This document shows, one piece after another, positions 16,288-26,786 of a stretch of 47,564 bases of DNA (within the stretch, counting starts at the first letter, position 1; each line of letters starts with the position of its first letter). The position numbers were made by a program, and so were the translations under genes. The notes under the pieces were generated by a model, which worked only from the letters and a program-made list of their open reading frames with translations, had not been told where the DNA came from and did no database searches. The DNA lies in assembly GCA_945875635.1 (NCBI GenBank), contig CAMCLD010000014.1:1-47564 (forward strand), written 5' to 3'. The DNA comes from an uncultured Prevotella sp. Lineage in GTDB: Bacteria > Bacteroidota > Bacteroidia > Bacteroidales > Bacteroidaceae.

Positions 16288-18226
16288 TTCTTTTATTTCC
16301 CAAATTCAACACTGTGCCTTCTTGTTTGGGGCGTGTATTTGTGCACCATGTCATATAACGATATTTCGCGTCTTTCATAACAATTTCATAGTCATGCTCA
16401 TTTATTGCGGTAATGCTATCTGCATGACAATCCATGTATGCAGTAGTTCTAAATGGAATTTGAAACTCTTTGCCATTTAATTTGATTGAACCGAGAGGTG
16501 TACATTCTATCATGACAAATGTATCATTCCTGAACTTTTCGATTGGCATATTGTTTTCATCTCTGTCATCAATGACAAATTTGAGACATGCCTTTTGTGG
16601 AACCTTTCTAAGAAAACCTTTGCCGGTCAAATAATGATATATATAAAGAGCATTTATATAATTCTCATCAGAATATTGGTCATAAAAATCAAAAATCACA
16701 TCAGTATCATTCTCGATGTCTCTTATTGTTTTGTAGAATGCTTTTACTTTGTTAAATTCAGCTATTGCATTACGATTTGTTTGATTTGAGGTGATTGAAA
16801 TCCCATCAAATTTAACAATTTGTCCTTGTTTACACATAGCTATTAAAGCATCAATCCATTTTAACGCTTCCGAATTATTCTTGTATGTCTCTTTACTTTC
16901 TACTCTTGACGTAACATCAATAATTTTATTATTAGCAGTATGGAGTTCTATTTTTATAAAGCATATTGGAGTTTCCATATCAATATATATCACTCCATTT
17001 TTCCTATATTTAACGATAGTGACAGATTCAGTAAATTTGATTGATGGTATCTTGAACTTTGTATCATGCCTTTGTATCGTAGGAGCGATGTATAAACAAG
17101 ATATGTCATCCTTACCGTTGAATTTTATACCATTAAGATGATGACTGAAGTTTATCATTTTTTCAGATGGAATCTTATATGCAGGAACCTTAATAGAAGA
17201 ACCAACAACAGTCATTTCATCGTTAAAACGACTGTCATTAATTTCGCTCATAATTTCATTCGGAATGGTGAAAGAAATGGTTTCTTTACGTTTTTGTCCT
17301 TGTTTAACTTCCAACTTTTCAATCTCATTGCCGTCTTCTGTTTTTCTGAGAGTAGTAAGAATGTTACCATTTAGCTCAACAAATTTGTCGTATGTTTCTT
17401 TAGAGACATTATTATGGCGCACATCATCTGCTATATTTTCTTTTATTGAAGACAATATGGTTGTCAATACTTCTTCTGCCAATGCATCAATATAAGTAAC
17501 ATGGTTAGCTTTAAGCTTGTTCTTTTTAAACTCAGAAAAATGAGGAGCAACAAGAAACATGCCTTTCATACTACTTCCTATACAATCGCGAACAGTCTTT
17601 ATTATATCTAAAATATTATCATCCTCCAAGCTATATCCGATAAAAACAACATGTTTCTTGATGAAGGCTTGTTTTAATTCTTCCCATATCAAATTAAAAT
17701 GTTTGTTCTTAAAATAGTTTTTATAATCACTGTCTGTAATTATAATAGAAGCACTGTTGTTCAAGGTTGCAATGTCGCCATGAACCTTATATATAGTTGT
17801 AGAATGAGCATCTGTATAAGCACATCCTTCATTAGCCGTAACTATATTGCACTTTGATTTCGGATATGCATCTTCTATCAAAGTGTCATAGTTGGTCGTA
17901 AATATTTGTTTTATATGGGGTATTTTTGTTAGAGTTTGCTGATCTGAACAATCTTTTGGCTCAAAAACAAACAAATTCTTCAGCAATGTCATAAGGTCAT
18001 TGCGTCCGTCACATTCATTGACAAATGCTTCTGATACCAGTCGAAGTTGTTTGCGGTCAGATTCCGTCAAGTCGTCTTTGAAAGACTGACCTCCCTCTTC
18101 CAATATAGCATTAATTATATCCCATACGCTAGGGGCTCCAGCTTTTATAGAAAAGCCAGAGCCTATAAAGAGGACAACTTCTTCTTTGCGAATATACTTA
18201 ATAAGACGTTCTAAATCTTTATCCAT
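16280..18226 (-). CDS. SIR2-domain protein inserted in the BREX core operon
   Basis: 648 residues. The N-terminal 230 residues form a SIR2-like NAD-binding domain: LFIGSGFS (19-26), TTNYD (110-114, N112), KVHGD with H149 as catalytic base, and GYSLEDDNI (197-205). Related SIR2 effectors (ThsA of Thoeris, DSR-type proteins) degrade NAD+ on phage infection. The C-terminal 400 residues are not recognised and may sense the trigger. It lies 2 bp from pglX and overlaps pglZ, so it is fully part of the BREX operon. Its base composition is clearly more AT-rich than the flanking genes, which suggests separate acquisition. Confidence 0.88.
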   Translation of the reverse strand: MDKDLERLIKYIRKEEVVLFIGSGFSIKAGAPSVWDIINAILEEGGQSFKDDLTESDRKQLRLVSEAFVNECDGRNDLMTLLKNLFVFEPKDCSDQQTLTKIPHIKQIFTTNYDTLIEDAYPKSKCNIVTANEGCAYTDAHSTTIYKVHGDIATLNNSASIIITDSDYKNYFKNKHFNLIWEELKQAFIKKHVVFIGYSLEDDNILDIIKTVRDCIGSSMKGMFLVAPHFSEFKKNKLKANHVTYIDALAEEVLTTILSSIKENIADDVRHNNVSKETYDKFVELNGNILTTLRKTEDGNEIEKLEVKQGQKRKETISFTIPNEIMSEINDSRFNDEMTVVGSSIKVPAYKIPSEKMINFSHHLNGIKFNGKDDISCLYIAPTIQRHDTKFKIPSIKFTESVTIVKYRKNGVIYIDMETPICFIKIELHTANNKIIDVTSRVESKETYKNNSEALKWIDALIAMCKQGQIVKFDGISITSNQTNRNAIAEFNKVKAFYKTIRDIENDTDVIFDFYDQYSDENYINALYIYHYLTGKGFLRKVPQKACLKFVIDDRDENNMPIEKFRNDTFVMIECTPLGSIKLNGKEFQIPFRTTAYMDCHADSITAINEHDYEIVMKDAKYRYMTWCTNTRPKQEGTVLNLGNKRIG

Positions 18227-18228
18227 TA

Positions 18229-21200
18229 CTACTTCAATTTCTGTAAAACATCGCCAAACTTAGCATAGTTCACAACTACGCCATCGTCAAGATCGAAGGC
18301 TATCTGCTTGTCAGCCACTTCATGCAGACGGTCATGATACTCACGACATTCTGCTATTTGTGTGGTCAGGCGGTCAAGTTCACGGCGTTCAGCTGTGCTA
18401 AGGTTGGCTGCATTTTCTTCCATTTCATTTTGCTTCTGCACAAGCCATTCTATGTGTGGCAACAGATACTTTGTACGGATTTGCTCAGCTGTATAGGGTG
18501 TCATGCGATGCATATAAGCAATGCACTGGAACGCACCCTTCTTTGAACTGAACAGCCAGTATATGGGGCGGTTCTGGTACATTTTCTTGTGATATTTCCA
18601 GAAGTCCTTAACGAAGAAGTCATCAATGGTCTTACCAAGGGCTGCTTCTACGGTGTTGAGGTTCTCCACCAGCCGATCCTCGCCCAACACAACAGTCAGC
18701 CATTTCTTGAAGCGAATAGTTGCATTGTCAGCAAAATCGGTATTCGATGCCATCAACGGAATGATACCATCATCGTCGATTTCAAAACGAGAGTTTGACA
18801 CGAGAGCTTCATACTCTTTCAATCCATCGCCTTGATTGGCAAGGATGAGACCGGGCTTGTCGATGCTATAGCGCCCCATCATACAGCCAACAGCATAGCT
18901 AATGAGTTGCTTTATTAGCACATCATCATGCCATTCAATCTTGTTGTCATTTATTGCTATCTCACCTTGTTGAAGAATAGTGATTTCATCAAGGGGGACA
19001 TCGGGCGTAAGCTCATTCTGCATACCATAGATGTCGATGAACTGGCGGTTGAGTTCTTCTTCGTTCTCGTGGAGCAGCTTGAACTTATGCTCCCACTTCT
19101 GCTTATATTGCTCTATGCGCCATGCCAAGCTGTCGAGCTGTGGAGCAGCAGGGTCGATGCAGAGGCGTTCACCAGTTTCCTTGTAGTGATCCTCTACAAA
19201 GTTGTTGATGTTGTCCATGTAGGTCTGCTCGTCTACAGACAACAGCTCGTTGCGCTGGAAATCCCAAGAGGTTTCGTGAGAATCCCAGTCTTGCTTCCCT
19301 ATCTCAACATTTACCCGTACAAGATTTTCATTCCATTCTTCTTTACGAATAATAGGAATTCTATTGAATGTACCTGCACTAATTGACAAGGTTGGACTTA
19401 ATATTGCAAAAAAATATGAAGCAACTTTACTGGAAAGGAAACCTAATAATTTTATGGATTCACATGGATTTATTCCAAAGGCAGACGCACCACGATTGGA
19501 AAAAATTACGCCATTAGGCATGTACCTAATGTTCATGTCCCCATTGTGTAATTCAAGAGTCCAAGACAATCCTTCTTTAAAGTAATATTCCTCACTTTTT
19601 AGAACAAAGTTTGGATATCTTTTCATATATTCAAGTGTTGCCTCGTCATATTTTACCACAATATCCATATTTCCATACCATTTTCTAAAGGATCCTCCCT
19701 TTAATAGAGGGGCGTAGACAAGGTTCTTTGAATGAAAATCCAAAGATGATTTAGAGTCAAATGATATTAAATCATAAGAAACTTCAGCCCAACTTCTAAC
19801 CATATCCTCATCATGCCCAGTTAATAATCCATGTCTAGCACGAAAATATTTATCAAACGAATCCATGCCAAACATATCACAAACGGATTTGCTTACCCAA
19901 TATGCAATAGGACAACCGGGAATATTATGGAATTTTGATTGTATGACATTAATGTAACAAACCAAAGATGAATCTCCGTTATTATATTTCTGAAACAAGA
20001 TCTCTTTTTCTTTACAATTTTTGCCATCTAACAAGCGAAAATAGTAACCCTTTTGGTTTCTATCAGAATTGCTTATCACAAAAGCAACATTTTGTACTAC
20101 TTCTCCTGCAAGTTCGTCAAATGTTCTAGGACCGAGATGTAAAAGAGAATCAATCGTTGATACTTTAATAAGATTGTTTCTTAAATCCTCAAAAGATGTC
20201 AAGAACATCCAAGATTGCATATTAAGCATTCCATATTTACCACATGTATTTAGCCTATCTATCGCCACATCCATAAAGACGGACATGAGATCTGCCTTAG
20301 AACGAGGATAGTTATCTCTTACATATTTAGAAAGTATAATGTCAAACCTACCAGACTTCATATACGGCGGATTCATACAAAGTGCAGCGTACTTCTCGGT
20401 CAGCGCAAGGATGATGCGCATATAAGGCATCAGCAGAAGAATGGACGAAGGCACAATCTCGCCATTAGCCAACTGCTCCTCATACTCCTGTGTACGAACC
20501 ATCACGGCATTTCGGGTCTGCCCCGAAATGTCGAACTTCATGATGCTGCCAAGCGTGTCGGCATGGTTCATCAAAAGAATAGCATCGGTAAGTTCCTGCA
20601 CCATGTCGGCATTGCCACCCAATAGATAGTGAGGAAGCGTTTCTTTGAGATATTCCTCGGCATTGCAAGTGTCGTCATCGGCACCTATAGCCTCGGCTAT
20701 AGGTCGTGGCATGTCGTAGACGCGCGGCATCACCTTGCCGTCGAGGAAGCTGTTATCCTTTTGGCAAGCCTTCATCAGGAGGGCAAACGTGGCAAGCTGC
20801 TTGGCACGGGTGTCGAGGTCGATGCCAAGGATGTTTTTGCGGAGTATGCTGCTGATAGCCTGCGAGCGGCTGTAGCCTTCCTCCACATAAAGAGAATAGA
20901 GCAAGTCGAAACACTCATTGAGGATGTGTCCCGAACCACAGGCAAGGTCGGCAACTGTCAGTTCAGCGAGGTCGTCCACCTTCAGTGTCTCATCACCAGA
21001 AGGCGTGTCAACCAAGTATTTCCACTCGTCCTTCGCCTCGCAATACGGATTGTTGTCGATATAGATGCGTCCAACGGTGTTCTCCACCATATACTTCACA
21101 ATCCAGTTGGGCGTGAATATCTGCGTAGCAGGAGCAATCTCGTCGGCGTCATACTTGCCCTTCTTTGCAAAAGCCTCGTCCTTGCGGTCGGAGATATAGA

Positions 21201-21852
21201 ACTGATAGAGCCAACCGATAAGTTCGGCAGAGTGGAAATCATCGTCAGTGATAAATTCTGTGTCGTTAAGCATACTCACAAAGCCACCTTCCGCCAAGAT
21301 ATTCTGTGGCAGAAGCAACTCTGTGTAGTCGGCAATGGCTCCGAAGCACTTGTTGATGATAGGATTCTCATGGCAATAAGCCACTATCAGCAAGGCAAAC
21401 TGCTCGTTGGTCTTGCTGTCGTCGTCAAGGAGTTCCATCAATTTATCATGCACGTCGGCTGCCATCTGGGGCATTCGTCCCTGTCGGGCCTCGCTCACAA
21501 TGACCGGCACACGCACCTCTTCGCTTTCGTAAGCCAAGACAGGCGAAATGAAGCCATGCTTCTGCATGATGCGGATAGCCATGAAGCGGTTGAACCAAGT
21601 GTAGGCAGCCTCTTCAGCCACCTGCTTTATGCCGCGAGCGTGTATGTTGCTGTAGAGCGACATCCAACGGCTGTAAAAGTCAGTCGTTACGGTGTCTCCC
21701 ATGAATACGGCACCGCCCTCCATCTTCTGAGGCATTTCAGAAGGTGTGCCGGTCTTCAGGTCGAAGCCTATAGCCTGCAAGCGGTTTTTCACGCCCTGCA
21801 TCAATATATTTCGAGCCTCGGTAGCGAAGCGTTTCAATCTGTTAGTATCCAT
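18229..21852 (-). CDS. pglX: BREX adenine-specific DNA methyltransferase PglX
   Basis: 1207 residues, normal length for PglX. SAM-binding motif I reads DLACGSGHI (302-310) and the catalytic motif IV reads NPPY (494-497), both typical of N6-adenine methyltransferases. PglX methylates host DNA at a non-palindromic site so that BREX spares self. The coding sequence for about residues 500-840 (roughly 19330-20350) is visibly AT-richer than its flanks, and this is where the specificity region is expected. It begins 11 bp after the brxC stop and its stop is followed within 3 bp by the SIR2 start. Confidence 0.95.
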   Translation of the reverse strand: MDTNRLKRFATEARNILMQGVKNRLQAIGFDLKTGTPSEMPQKMEGGAVFMGDTVTTDFYSRWMSLYSNIHARGIKQVAEEAAYTWFNRFMAIRIMQKHGFISPVLAYESEEVRVPVIVSEARQGRMPQMAADVHDKLMELLDDDSKTNEQFALLIVAYCHENPIINKCFGAIADYTELLLPQNILAEGGFVSMLNDTEFITDDDFHSAELIGWLYQFYISDRKDEAFAKKGKYDADEIAPATQIFTPNWIVKYMVENTVGRIYIDNNPYCEAKDEWKYLVDTPSGDETLKVDDLAELTVADLACGSGHILNECFDLLYSLYVEEGYSRSQAISSILRKNILGIDLDTRAKQLATFALLMKACQKDNSFLDGKVMPRVYDMPRPIAEAIGADDDTCNAEEYLKETLPHYLLGGNADMVQELTDAILLMNHADTLGSIMKFDISGQTRNAVMVRTQEYEEQLANGEIVPSSILLLMPYMRIILALTEKYAALCMNPPYMKSGRFDIILSKYVRDNYPRSKADLMSVFMDVAIDRLNTCGKYGMLNMQSWMFLTSFEDLRNNLIKVSTIDSLLHLGPRTFDELAGEVVQNVAFVISNSDRNQKGYYFRLLDGKNCKEKEILFQKYNNGDSSLVCYINVIQSKFHNIPGCPIAYWVSKSVCDMFGMDSFDKYFRARHGLLTGHDEDMVRSWAEVSYDLISFDSKSSLDFHSKNLVYAPLLKGGSFRKWYGNMDIVVKYDEATLEYMKRYPNFVLKSEEYYFKEGLSWTLELHNGDMNIRYMPNGVIFSNRGASAFGINPCESIKLLGFLSSKVASYFFAILSPTLSISAGTFNRIPIIRKEEWNENLVRVNVEIGKQDWDSHETSWDFQRNELLSVDEQTYMDNINNFVEDHYKETGERLCIDPAAPQLDSLAWRIEQYKQKWEHKFKLLHENEEELNRQFIDIYGMQNELTPDVPLDEITILQQGEIAINDNKIEWHDDVLIKQLISYAVGCMMGRYSIDKPGLILANQGDGLKEYEALVSNSRFEIDDDGIIPLMASNTDFADNATIRFKKWLTVVLGEDRLVENLNTVEAALGKTIDDFFVKDFWKYHKKMYQNRPIYWLFSSKKGAFQCIAYMHRMTPYTAEQIRTKYLLPHIEWLVQKQNEMEENAANLSTAERRELDRLTTQIAECREYHDRLHEVADKQIAFDLDDGVVVNYAKFGDVLQKLK

Positions 21853-21863
21853 ATTATATAGTC

Positions 21864-24800
21864 CTATCCTATAATAATGTCGTTGTTGTCGTTTATGTAC
21901 TGCATAAGTTCGGCTTTCAACCCTGCCAAGTAGATGTCCACATCAGCTTCAGAACGCATTGGCTTTGTGGTATGCGTATTGAGATGCACAATCTTGCGCA
22001 TTCTTGGCTTGGGCTGAGAACCAGCAGGATTTGATGTGCCTCCACCATTGCCACCAGGTGTTGATGGTGGAGGCGCAGGAATGGCACTGTTGATTTTCTT
22101 CATTTCCTCCTCATAGAAATCGCGAGTGTCCGCATTGGCCTGCAACGCATAGAAGTTGGAGGTGCTTGTTTTCAGCGATATGGTAATGTCGCGCTTTGCG
22201 AACTTGTCACGAGGCACATTCACCTCGTTGGCATACTGTTCAAGTTCGTCAAACACCTTGTTGTAGTTCGACTTAATCTTTTCGATGAGTTGGGTTTTGC
22301 ATTCGCCCAACTGACCATTCAACGTGCGCATCATCTTCATGTAAGACGGCATCTTGTCCCATGGTTCCTCGTCGGTAAGTATGGCACGTATAGCCACTAC
22401 AGTCGATTGTTGTTCGTCGCTGAGGAAAGCGAAGTTGTCACGATTGTCATCAATAAACTTGCGCACCTTCTCGTAGTTGGGAAATTGGTCGTTATGGAAC
22501 GAGTTGATATTCTTGCAACGGTCGAAGAGACGGCAAGCCTCGTCGCGTGCGTCGATGATGGTTTGGAAGAACTTCAGATGATCGCGCTCTGTGAGCCAAC
22601 TTTCCATCAAAGTGACAGCTTCGTCGATGGTATGGACAAATGGGCATCCGTTAAGTTTATGAGAGAGACCACGATAATTTTTCAGGAGTGTATTAAGCTG
22701 ACTGTCGTCTGTCTCCTTGCAGTTGCGGAACAACTCGGTGCTATCGTTGCTACCCTTCACCGACATTACGTTGAAAATATGCTTCCAAGCATCAATGAAG
22801 TCATTAAGCACCTCCTGCGAAATGGCTTTTGCTTTCTCCACAGTGAACTTGCTAGCATCACGCACAATGTTGCGTGCCGTATCCTCACGGCTCACGTTGG
22901 GATTGTTGTTATAGTTGAATGCATACAGATGGCGGCGTACCAGTTCATTAAGAAAATAGATGGTGGCATAGTCTGACCATCCGTAAGGCACCTTCGAGAA
23001 CTGGCGAACAACATCAGCCACCGTCACATCGTGAGGCGAGCGGTCGAGCCAGTCCTTGATTTTCTTCTCTGGAGTACTGAGCGGCATATTGGGCAGCGCA
23101 GGGTCTACGGGGCGCAGAATCTTTGCCGAAAGGTCTGCTCCATTCTTCGGAGTCTCGCCATTGCTGACAAGCATAGCAAACGAATAGAGTGTCTCCATAT
23201 GGCAATTGAGCAATGCCTCGTAACGTTCGGTTTTCTTGGCAGTTCCAATTTGCGAAGCAGAGAGCACCGCACCGCATGATATGACAGGGCAAGTGTCGAG
23301 AATATGCTGGAACTGAGGTTTTATCTCCTTCTCGTACAGTTCCTTTGCACGTTGTTGGAATATCAGTTTTGTACGCTGACGTTCTTCACTTATTGCAGGT
23401 TCTTGTGCGAAACGCTGCACACGGCAATAATACAGGAAGTTAGCACGAAGCTCAGCATTGTCCTTCAACTGCGGATAGAGGAAATAAATGAGATGAGTGC
23501 CCTGCGACGTATTGTTAACGCTGAAAGCAAACTGCTCGGCAGAGTCGGTTCCAGCGGTTGTCACAAAATCAATGCAGATGTCAGCGTTGTTGCTAAGATA
23601 GTTACGCCCATCGATGTTGATTCCCACATTGAACGAACGTGTGGCAAACGTCTTCTTGTTGCTTGGATTTCCGAAATGACTAAAGAATATAGATTTCAGT
23701 TCATCGCTGTAAGTGTTGCTGTCCACCTGCTGGTTCTTTATAAGTTGAGCCACCTTCGACTCTTCCTCAGTATAGAACTCATATATCTCACTTCCTGTCT
23801 CAGTTTTCGTCTTGCGGATAACTGCCTTGTCAATTAAAAATGCCAACACAGTGCTTACCTCATGCTTGATGGCAGCCTTGCTTGCATCCACTTTGGTCAT
23901 GAGAAGGGTCACTATATTGTCTATTGTGGCCAAGAAGGAAGGTTTGTCAACATCCGAGAGGTTACATATCATAAAGAGCACATATACAACCCTACGATAG
24001 AACTCCTGTTTTTCTGGGTCTGCAATGTGTTCGAGCGCCTGACGTGCATTGGCAATGGCACGCTGACCAAGATGCTGCATTGAACCCTGGAACATGGCAC
24101 CAAAGAAGCGGTCGAAAGAGATAAACTCCCCGACTTCCATATCAGCGGTTTCCTTAGCTATGGAGAAGGTGATATTGATGAGCGAACGTTCATTTCCCTT
24201 CACCTGCTTATCGACATAGTTCATGTTGACAAACGAGTCGAGCACCTTCATGATGAGCTGGAACTGATAGGGCACGAAAGGATAGCAAGCAACGAAATCT
24301 TCCTTGCTTGTATAAGCTTTGTACTGACTGGGCAATATGAACTGGGCATCGAGTTTTGCCTTGTCCTTATCGAACATATTGCCAAGCGTAATCTCGACAT
24401 CACCTTTCTTTTCAAGAATACGTTTTTGGGTGATATATTCTGGCGATGTGCCTTGCAGCGATGCACGCACCTCGAAACGTCCAAGAATCTTGCCTACCTC
24501 ATCTTCTGGATTGCTGGCATTGCCACCCACATTGGTCACCACCTCTTCCAAGGTCTGCTGTGCCGTACAAGCAATCCAGCAGCGTGACTCACAAACTTCA
24601 TCGAGACGCTTTACCAATGATTGAAGCTGAAGCAAGAGGTCACGGTGCTCGCCAATGAACTGGCTCACCTCATCGACGAAGAACAGGATGCGGAAGTTAC
24701 GATTATGCTTATTCTCTATAAACTCCTTCATTTCTGCAGCAAATGCTTCTACCGAAACATTCACCTCGTTGTTGAGAATACGGGTACGTATGACATCCGT

Positions 24801-25511
24801 AGAAAGCGTAGGATCAACCTCTTTAGCCATTTGCAAAGCAAGGTCAAGACGACCTGCAGCAAAGCGCGAGATATTGCGCTCCCAATCATATCCCTTGCTC
24901 TTCACATATTCCTTGAACTCTTGGAACTTACCGTTGTCGTCAAGAGCTTTCTCAAGATACTGAGCCAGGGCAAGGTTAAACGAGTTATAGCCACGTTGTG
25001 CATTAAACTGATTCCAGAAAATGGTAGTGAACGCTGTTGTCTGATCTGCATTCACATCATGAACATCACCAATGTTGAACATTACCATTTCAACATCAGC
25101 TTGTGATACATACCACTTCTGCAGTGACTTCAACTCAGAAACGGAAACCCCTTCTTGCTCCAGCTTGGATATGCCGTTTGCGTGACGCATGAGATCCTCC
25201 GTTGCCTCTATCAGGCGGATAAAAGCCATCTCGCAACGTTCCTTGTTCTGTGAGAGACAATAACTAGCATATTTCAGGAAGTGAGACTTACCAGAACCAT
25301 AGTAACCGTTAATCCATATACCGATATGGCTACCTTGATTCACCTTGATGTTGGTAAGTATGTTGTAGAGATTGATAACAATCTCCTCAGTGAAGACATA
25401 TTCAACGATTTCGGTCAAAACCGTCTCGTCTGTAAGGTCAGAAGCAGATACTGCCGGGTTTACCTTGCGGTCAAGCCCTTTTTCATATAAGTCCTTGAAT
25501 TTCATACGCAA
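21864..25511 (-). CDS. brxC: BREX ATPase BrxC
   Basis: 1215 residues. A P-loop GYYGSGKS lies at 69-76 in the typical BrxC context (HIGIWINGYYGSGKSHFLKYA). Further ATPase signs include RILFFVDEVSQFIG, a Walker-B-like strand. The C-terminus has a Pro/Gly-rich linker (PPPSTPGGNGGG) and a basic tail. BrxC is the large ATPase of the BREX core and interacts with PglZ and BrxB. The start overlaps the brxB stop by about 10 bp, showing tight operon packing. Confidence 0.95.
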   Translation of the reverse strand: MRMKFKDLYEKGLDRKVNPAVSASDLTDETVLTEIVEYVFTEEIVINLYNILTNIKVNQGSHIGIWINGYYGSGKSHFLKYASYCLSQNKERCEMAFIRLIEATEDLMRHANGISKLEQEGVSVSELKSLQKWYVSQADVEMVMFNIGDVHDVNADQTTAFTTIFWNQFNAQRGYNSFNLALAQYLEKALDDNGKFQEFKEYVKSKGYDWERNISRFAAGRLDLALQMAKEVDPTLSTDVIRTRILNNEVNVSVEAFAAEMKEFIENKHNRNFRILFFVDEVSQFIGEHRDLLLQLQSLVKRLDEVCESRCWIACTAQQTLEEVVTNVGGNASNPEDEVGKILGRFEVRASLQGTSPEYITQKRILEKKGDVEITLGNMFDKDKAKLDAQFILPSQYKAYTSKEDFVACYPFVPYQFQLIMKVLDSFVNMNYVDKQVKGNERSLINITFSIAKETADMEVGEFISFDRFFGAMFQGSMQHLGQRAIANARQALEHIADPEKQEFYRRVVYVLFMICNLSDVDKPSFLATIDNIVTLLMTKVDASKAAIKHEVSTVLAFLIDKAVIRKTKTETGSEIYEFYTEEESKVAQLIKNQQVDSNTYSDELKSIFFSHFGNPSNKKTFATRSFNVGINIDGRNYLSNNADICIDFVTTAGTDSAEQFAFSVNNTSQGTHLIYFLYPQLKDNAELRANFLYYCRVQRFAQEPAISEERQRTKLIFQQRAKELYEKEIKPQFQHILDTCPVISCGAVLSASQIGTAKKTERYEALLNCHMETLYSFAMLVSNGETPKNGADLSAKILRPVDPALPNMPLSTPEKKIKDWLDRSPHDVTVADVVRQFSKVPYGWSDYATIYFLNELVRRHLYAFNYNNNPNVSREDTARNIVRDASKFTVEKAKAISQEVLNDFIDAWKHIFNVMSVKGSNDSTELFRNCKETDDSQLNTLLKNYRGLSHKLNGCPFVHTIDEAVTLMESWLTERDHLKFFQTIIDARDEACRLFDRCKNINSFHNDQFPNYEKVRKFIDDNRDNFAFLSDEQQSTVVAIRAILTDEEPWDKMPSYMKMMRTLNGQLGECKTQLIEKIKSNYNKVFDELEQYANEVNVPRDKFAKRDITISLKTSTSNFYALQANADTRDFYEEEMKKINSAIPAPPPSTPGGNGGGTSNPAGSQPKPRMRKIVHLNTHTTKPMRSEADVDIYLAGLKAELMQYINDNNDIIIG

Positions 25512-26128
25512 TATACGGATTTGTTGTTAACTAATAATACTGCACGATAGGTGTGCGAGTCTTCAAGAGTGTCAAAAAGAGAAAACGAATTGCCCTCTTG
25601 ATGGCCTGGATAGAAGAGAATGATTTTGTAGCGCGACGTGTCGTTGTATTTCTCGTATCGTGTGAGGAAAACGTTGGTGCGCAGATACGGAAACATCTTG
25701 CCTATGCCATGAATAAAGACATAGGGATGCTTGTAGCCATTGTTCGAATTAATATGCTCGTCAATTTTTTTGCTTACAAAGCTGATAAAACTGTCAGAGT
25801 TGGCCTCTGTGGTCAGTTCGTTTGTCACCATGTCGGGATGTATCTTGTCTTCCTCAAAAGTATCATCCAACAACGATGTGTCGCCAAATTTTTCATTACT
25901 GAGATATTCACAGAAAACCTTAAACAAATCGAGCACAAGAGCATCTACAAAGTTTGTAGGGCGTTCAAGCTTTTCCTTGAACTCCTGAACCTGTCGGCGC
26001 ATTTCGTACTCCTTGTTCGCAGGGTATTGGTATATGTAGTAGTTGTAGAATATGTTGCCACTGTTCTCGTCTTGGAACTGTGGCGAGCACAGATATTCAT
26101 ACAATTCTGGTATAGTCATGCTCTTCAT
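25502..26128 (-). CDS. brxB: BREX protein BrxB (DUF1788 type)
   Basis: 208 residues, matching BrxB in size and in its YVFIHGIGKMFPYLR and ILFYPGHQEGNSFSLF segments. BrxB is a small core protein of type 1 BREX that works with BrxC and PglZ. It sits between brxA (5 bp upstream) and brxC (overlapping). Confidence 0.92.
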   Translation of the reverse strand: MKSMTIPELYEYLCSPQFQDENSGNIFYNYYIYQYPANKEYEMRRQVQEFKEKLERPTNFVDALVLDLFKVFCEYLSNEKFGDTSLLDDTFEEDKIHPDMVTNELTTEANSDSFISFVSKKIDEHINSNNGYKHPYVFIHGIGKMFPYLRTNVFLTRYEKYNDTSRYKIILFYPGHQEGNSFSLFDTLEDSHTYRAVLLVNNKSVYCV

Positions 26129-26133
26129 ATCTT

Positions 26134-26766
26134 TTACAACTTGTTTTTAATATCATTTATTTCATAAGGATAGAGAAGACAGGCTTCCATGAACCACTCC
26201 TCACCACTACGGATATAATATGCAAACTCACTTGCGTCAAGCTTAATGGCTGTCAGTTCATTGGTCTTTTCATTAAGAAGTCCAGACTGACGGAGTATAG
26301 TAAGGTAGGTGCTACAGCATTTGTTCTTTGTCATGTCCGACCAACTGTCAACAAACTCATCATGGGCAGAAAGCTCATTAAGCTCCATCAGAAGATCCTC
26401 TTTCAGAAGCTTATGGTCTATTGAGTTCCACTTTTTCATTGTTACATTAAAATGAAAATCAAATACGAGCTTGTAGGTTTTCAATATCGCATAGAACAAC
26501 CCTGCACGTTGTCCCGCTTCACTCATATTCTGCCAAGTTTGCCAAAAGTGAGCTGGTACAGCAGCATATCTACGCTTGAATTCCACCACAAAGCGTTTGC
26601 GCGATGCAATAGAATTAACCTGAAGAACTCTGTTGTTTTCAATTTCATCCTTCAGTAGCGATTCAGAATTGGCATCCGTCAGCAAAGGAAGTATGCGCTG
26701 AAACTCATAAAAGAGAAACGTGCACCCCGTGATGGTTGTATATGGACTTTTATTTTTTTCTACCAT
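26134..26766 (-). CDS. brxA: BREX protein BrxA (DUF1819 type)
   Basis: 210 residues, the usual BrxA size. Its sequence pattern (ATPase-free, helical, ending in YYIRSGEEWFMEACLL) and its position at the head of brxA-brxB-brxC-pglX fit the type 1 BREX gene order. BrxA is a small DNA-binding core protein. It starts 20 bp after the XRE regulator stop. Confidence 0.9.
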   Translation of the reverse strand: MVEKNKSPYTTITGCTFLFYEFQRILPLLTDANSESLLKDEIENNRVLQVNSIASRKRFVVEFKRRYAAVPAHFWQTWQNMSEAGQRAGLFYAILKTYKLVFDFHFNVTMKKWNSIDHKLLKEDLLMELNELSAHDEFVDSWSDMTKNKCCSTYLTILRQSGLLNEKTNELTAIKLDASEFAYYIRSGEEWFMEACLLYPYEINDIKNKL

Positions 26767-26786
26767 TATAATCTCGTTCTAAATTA

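Noticed and set aside
20629..21861. 410-codon open frame antisense to pglX
   Set aside because: It lies wholly within the well-supported pglX reading frame; long antisense frames are common opposite GC-balanced genes, and it shows no protein family features.
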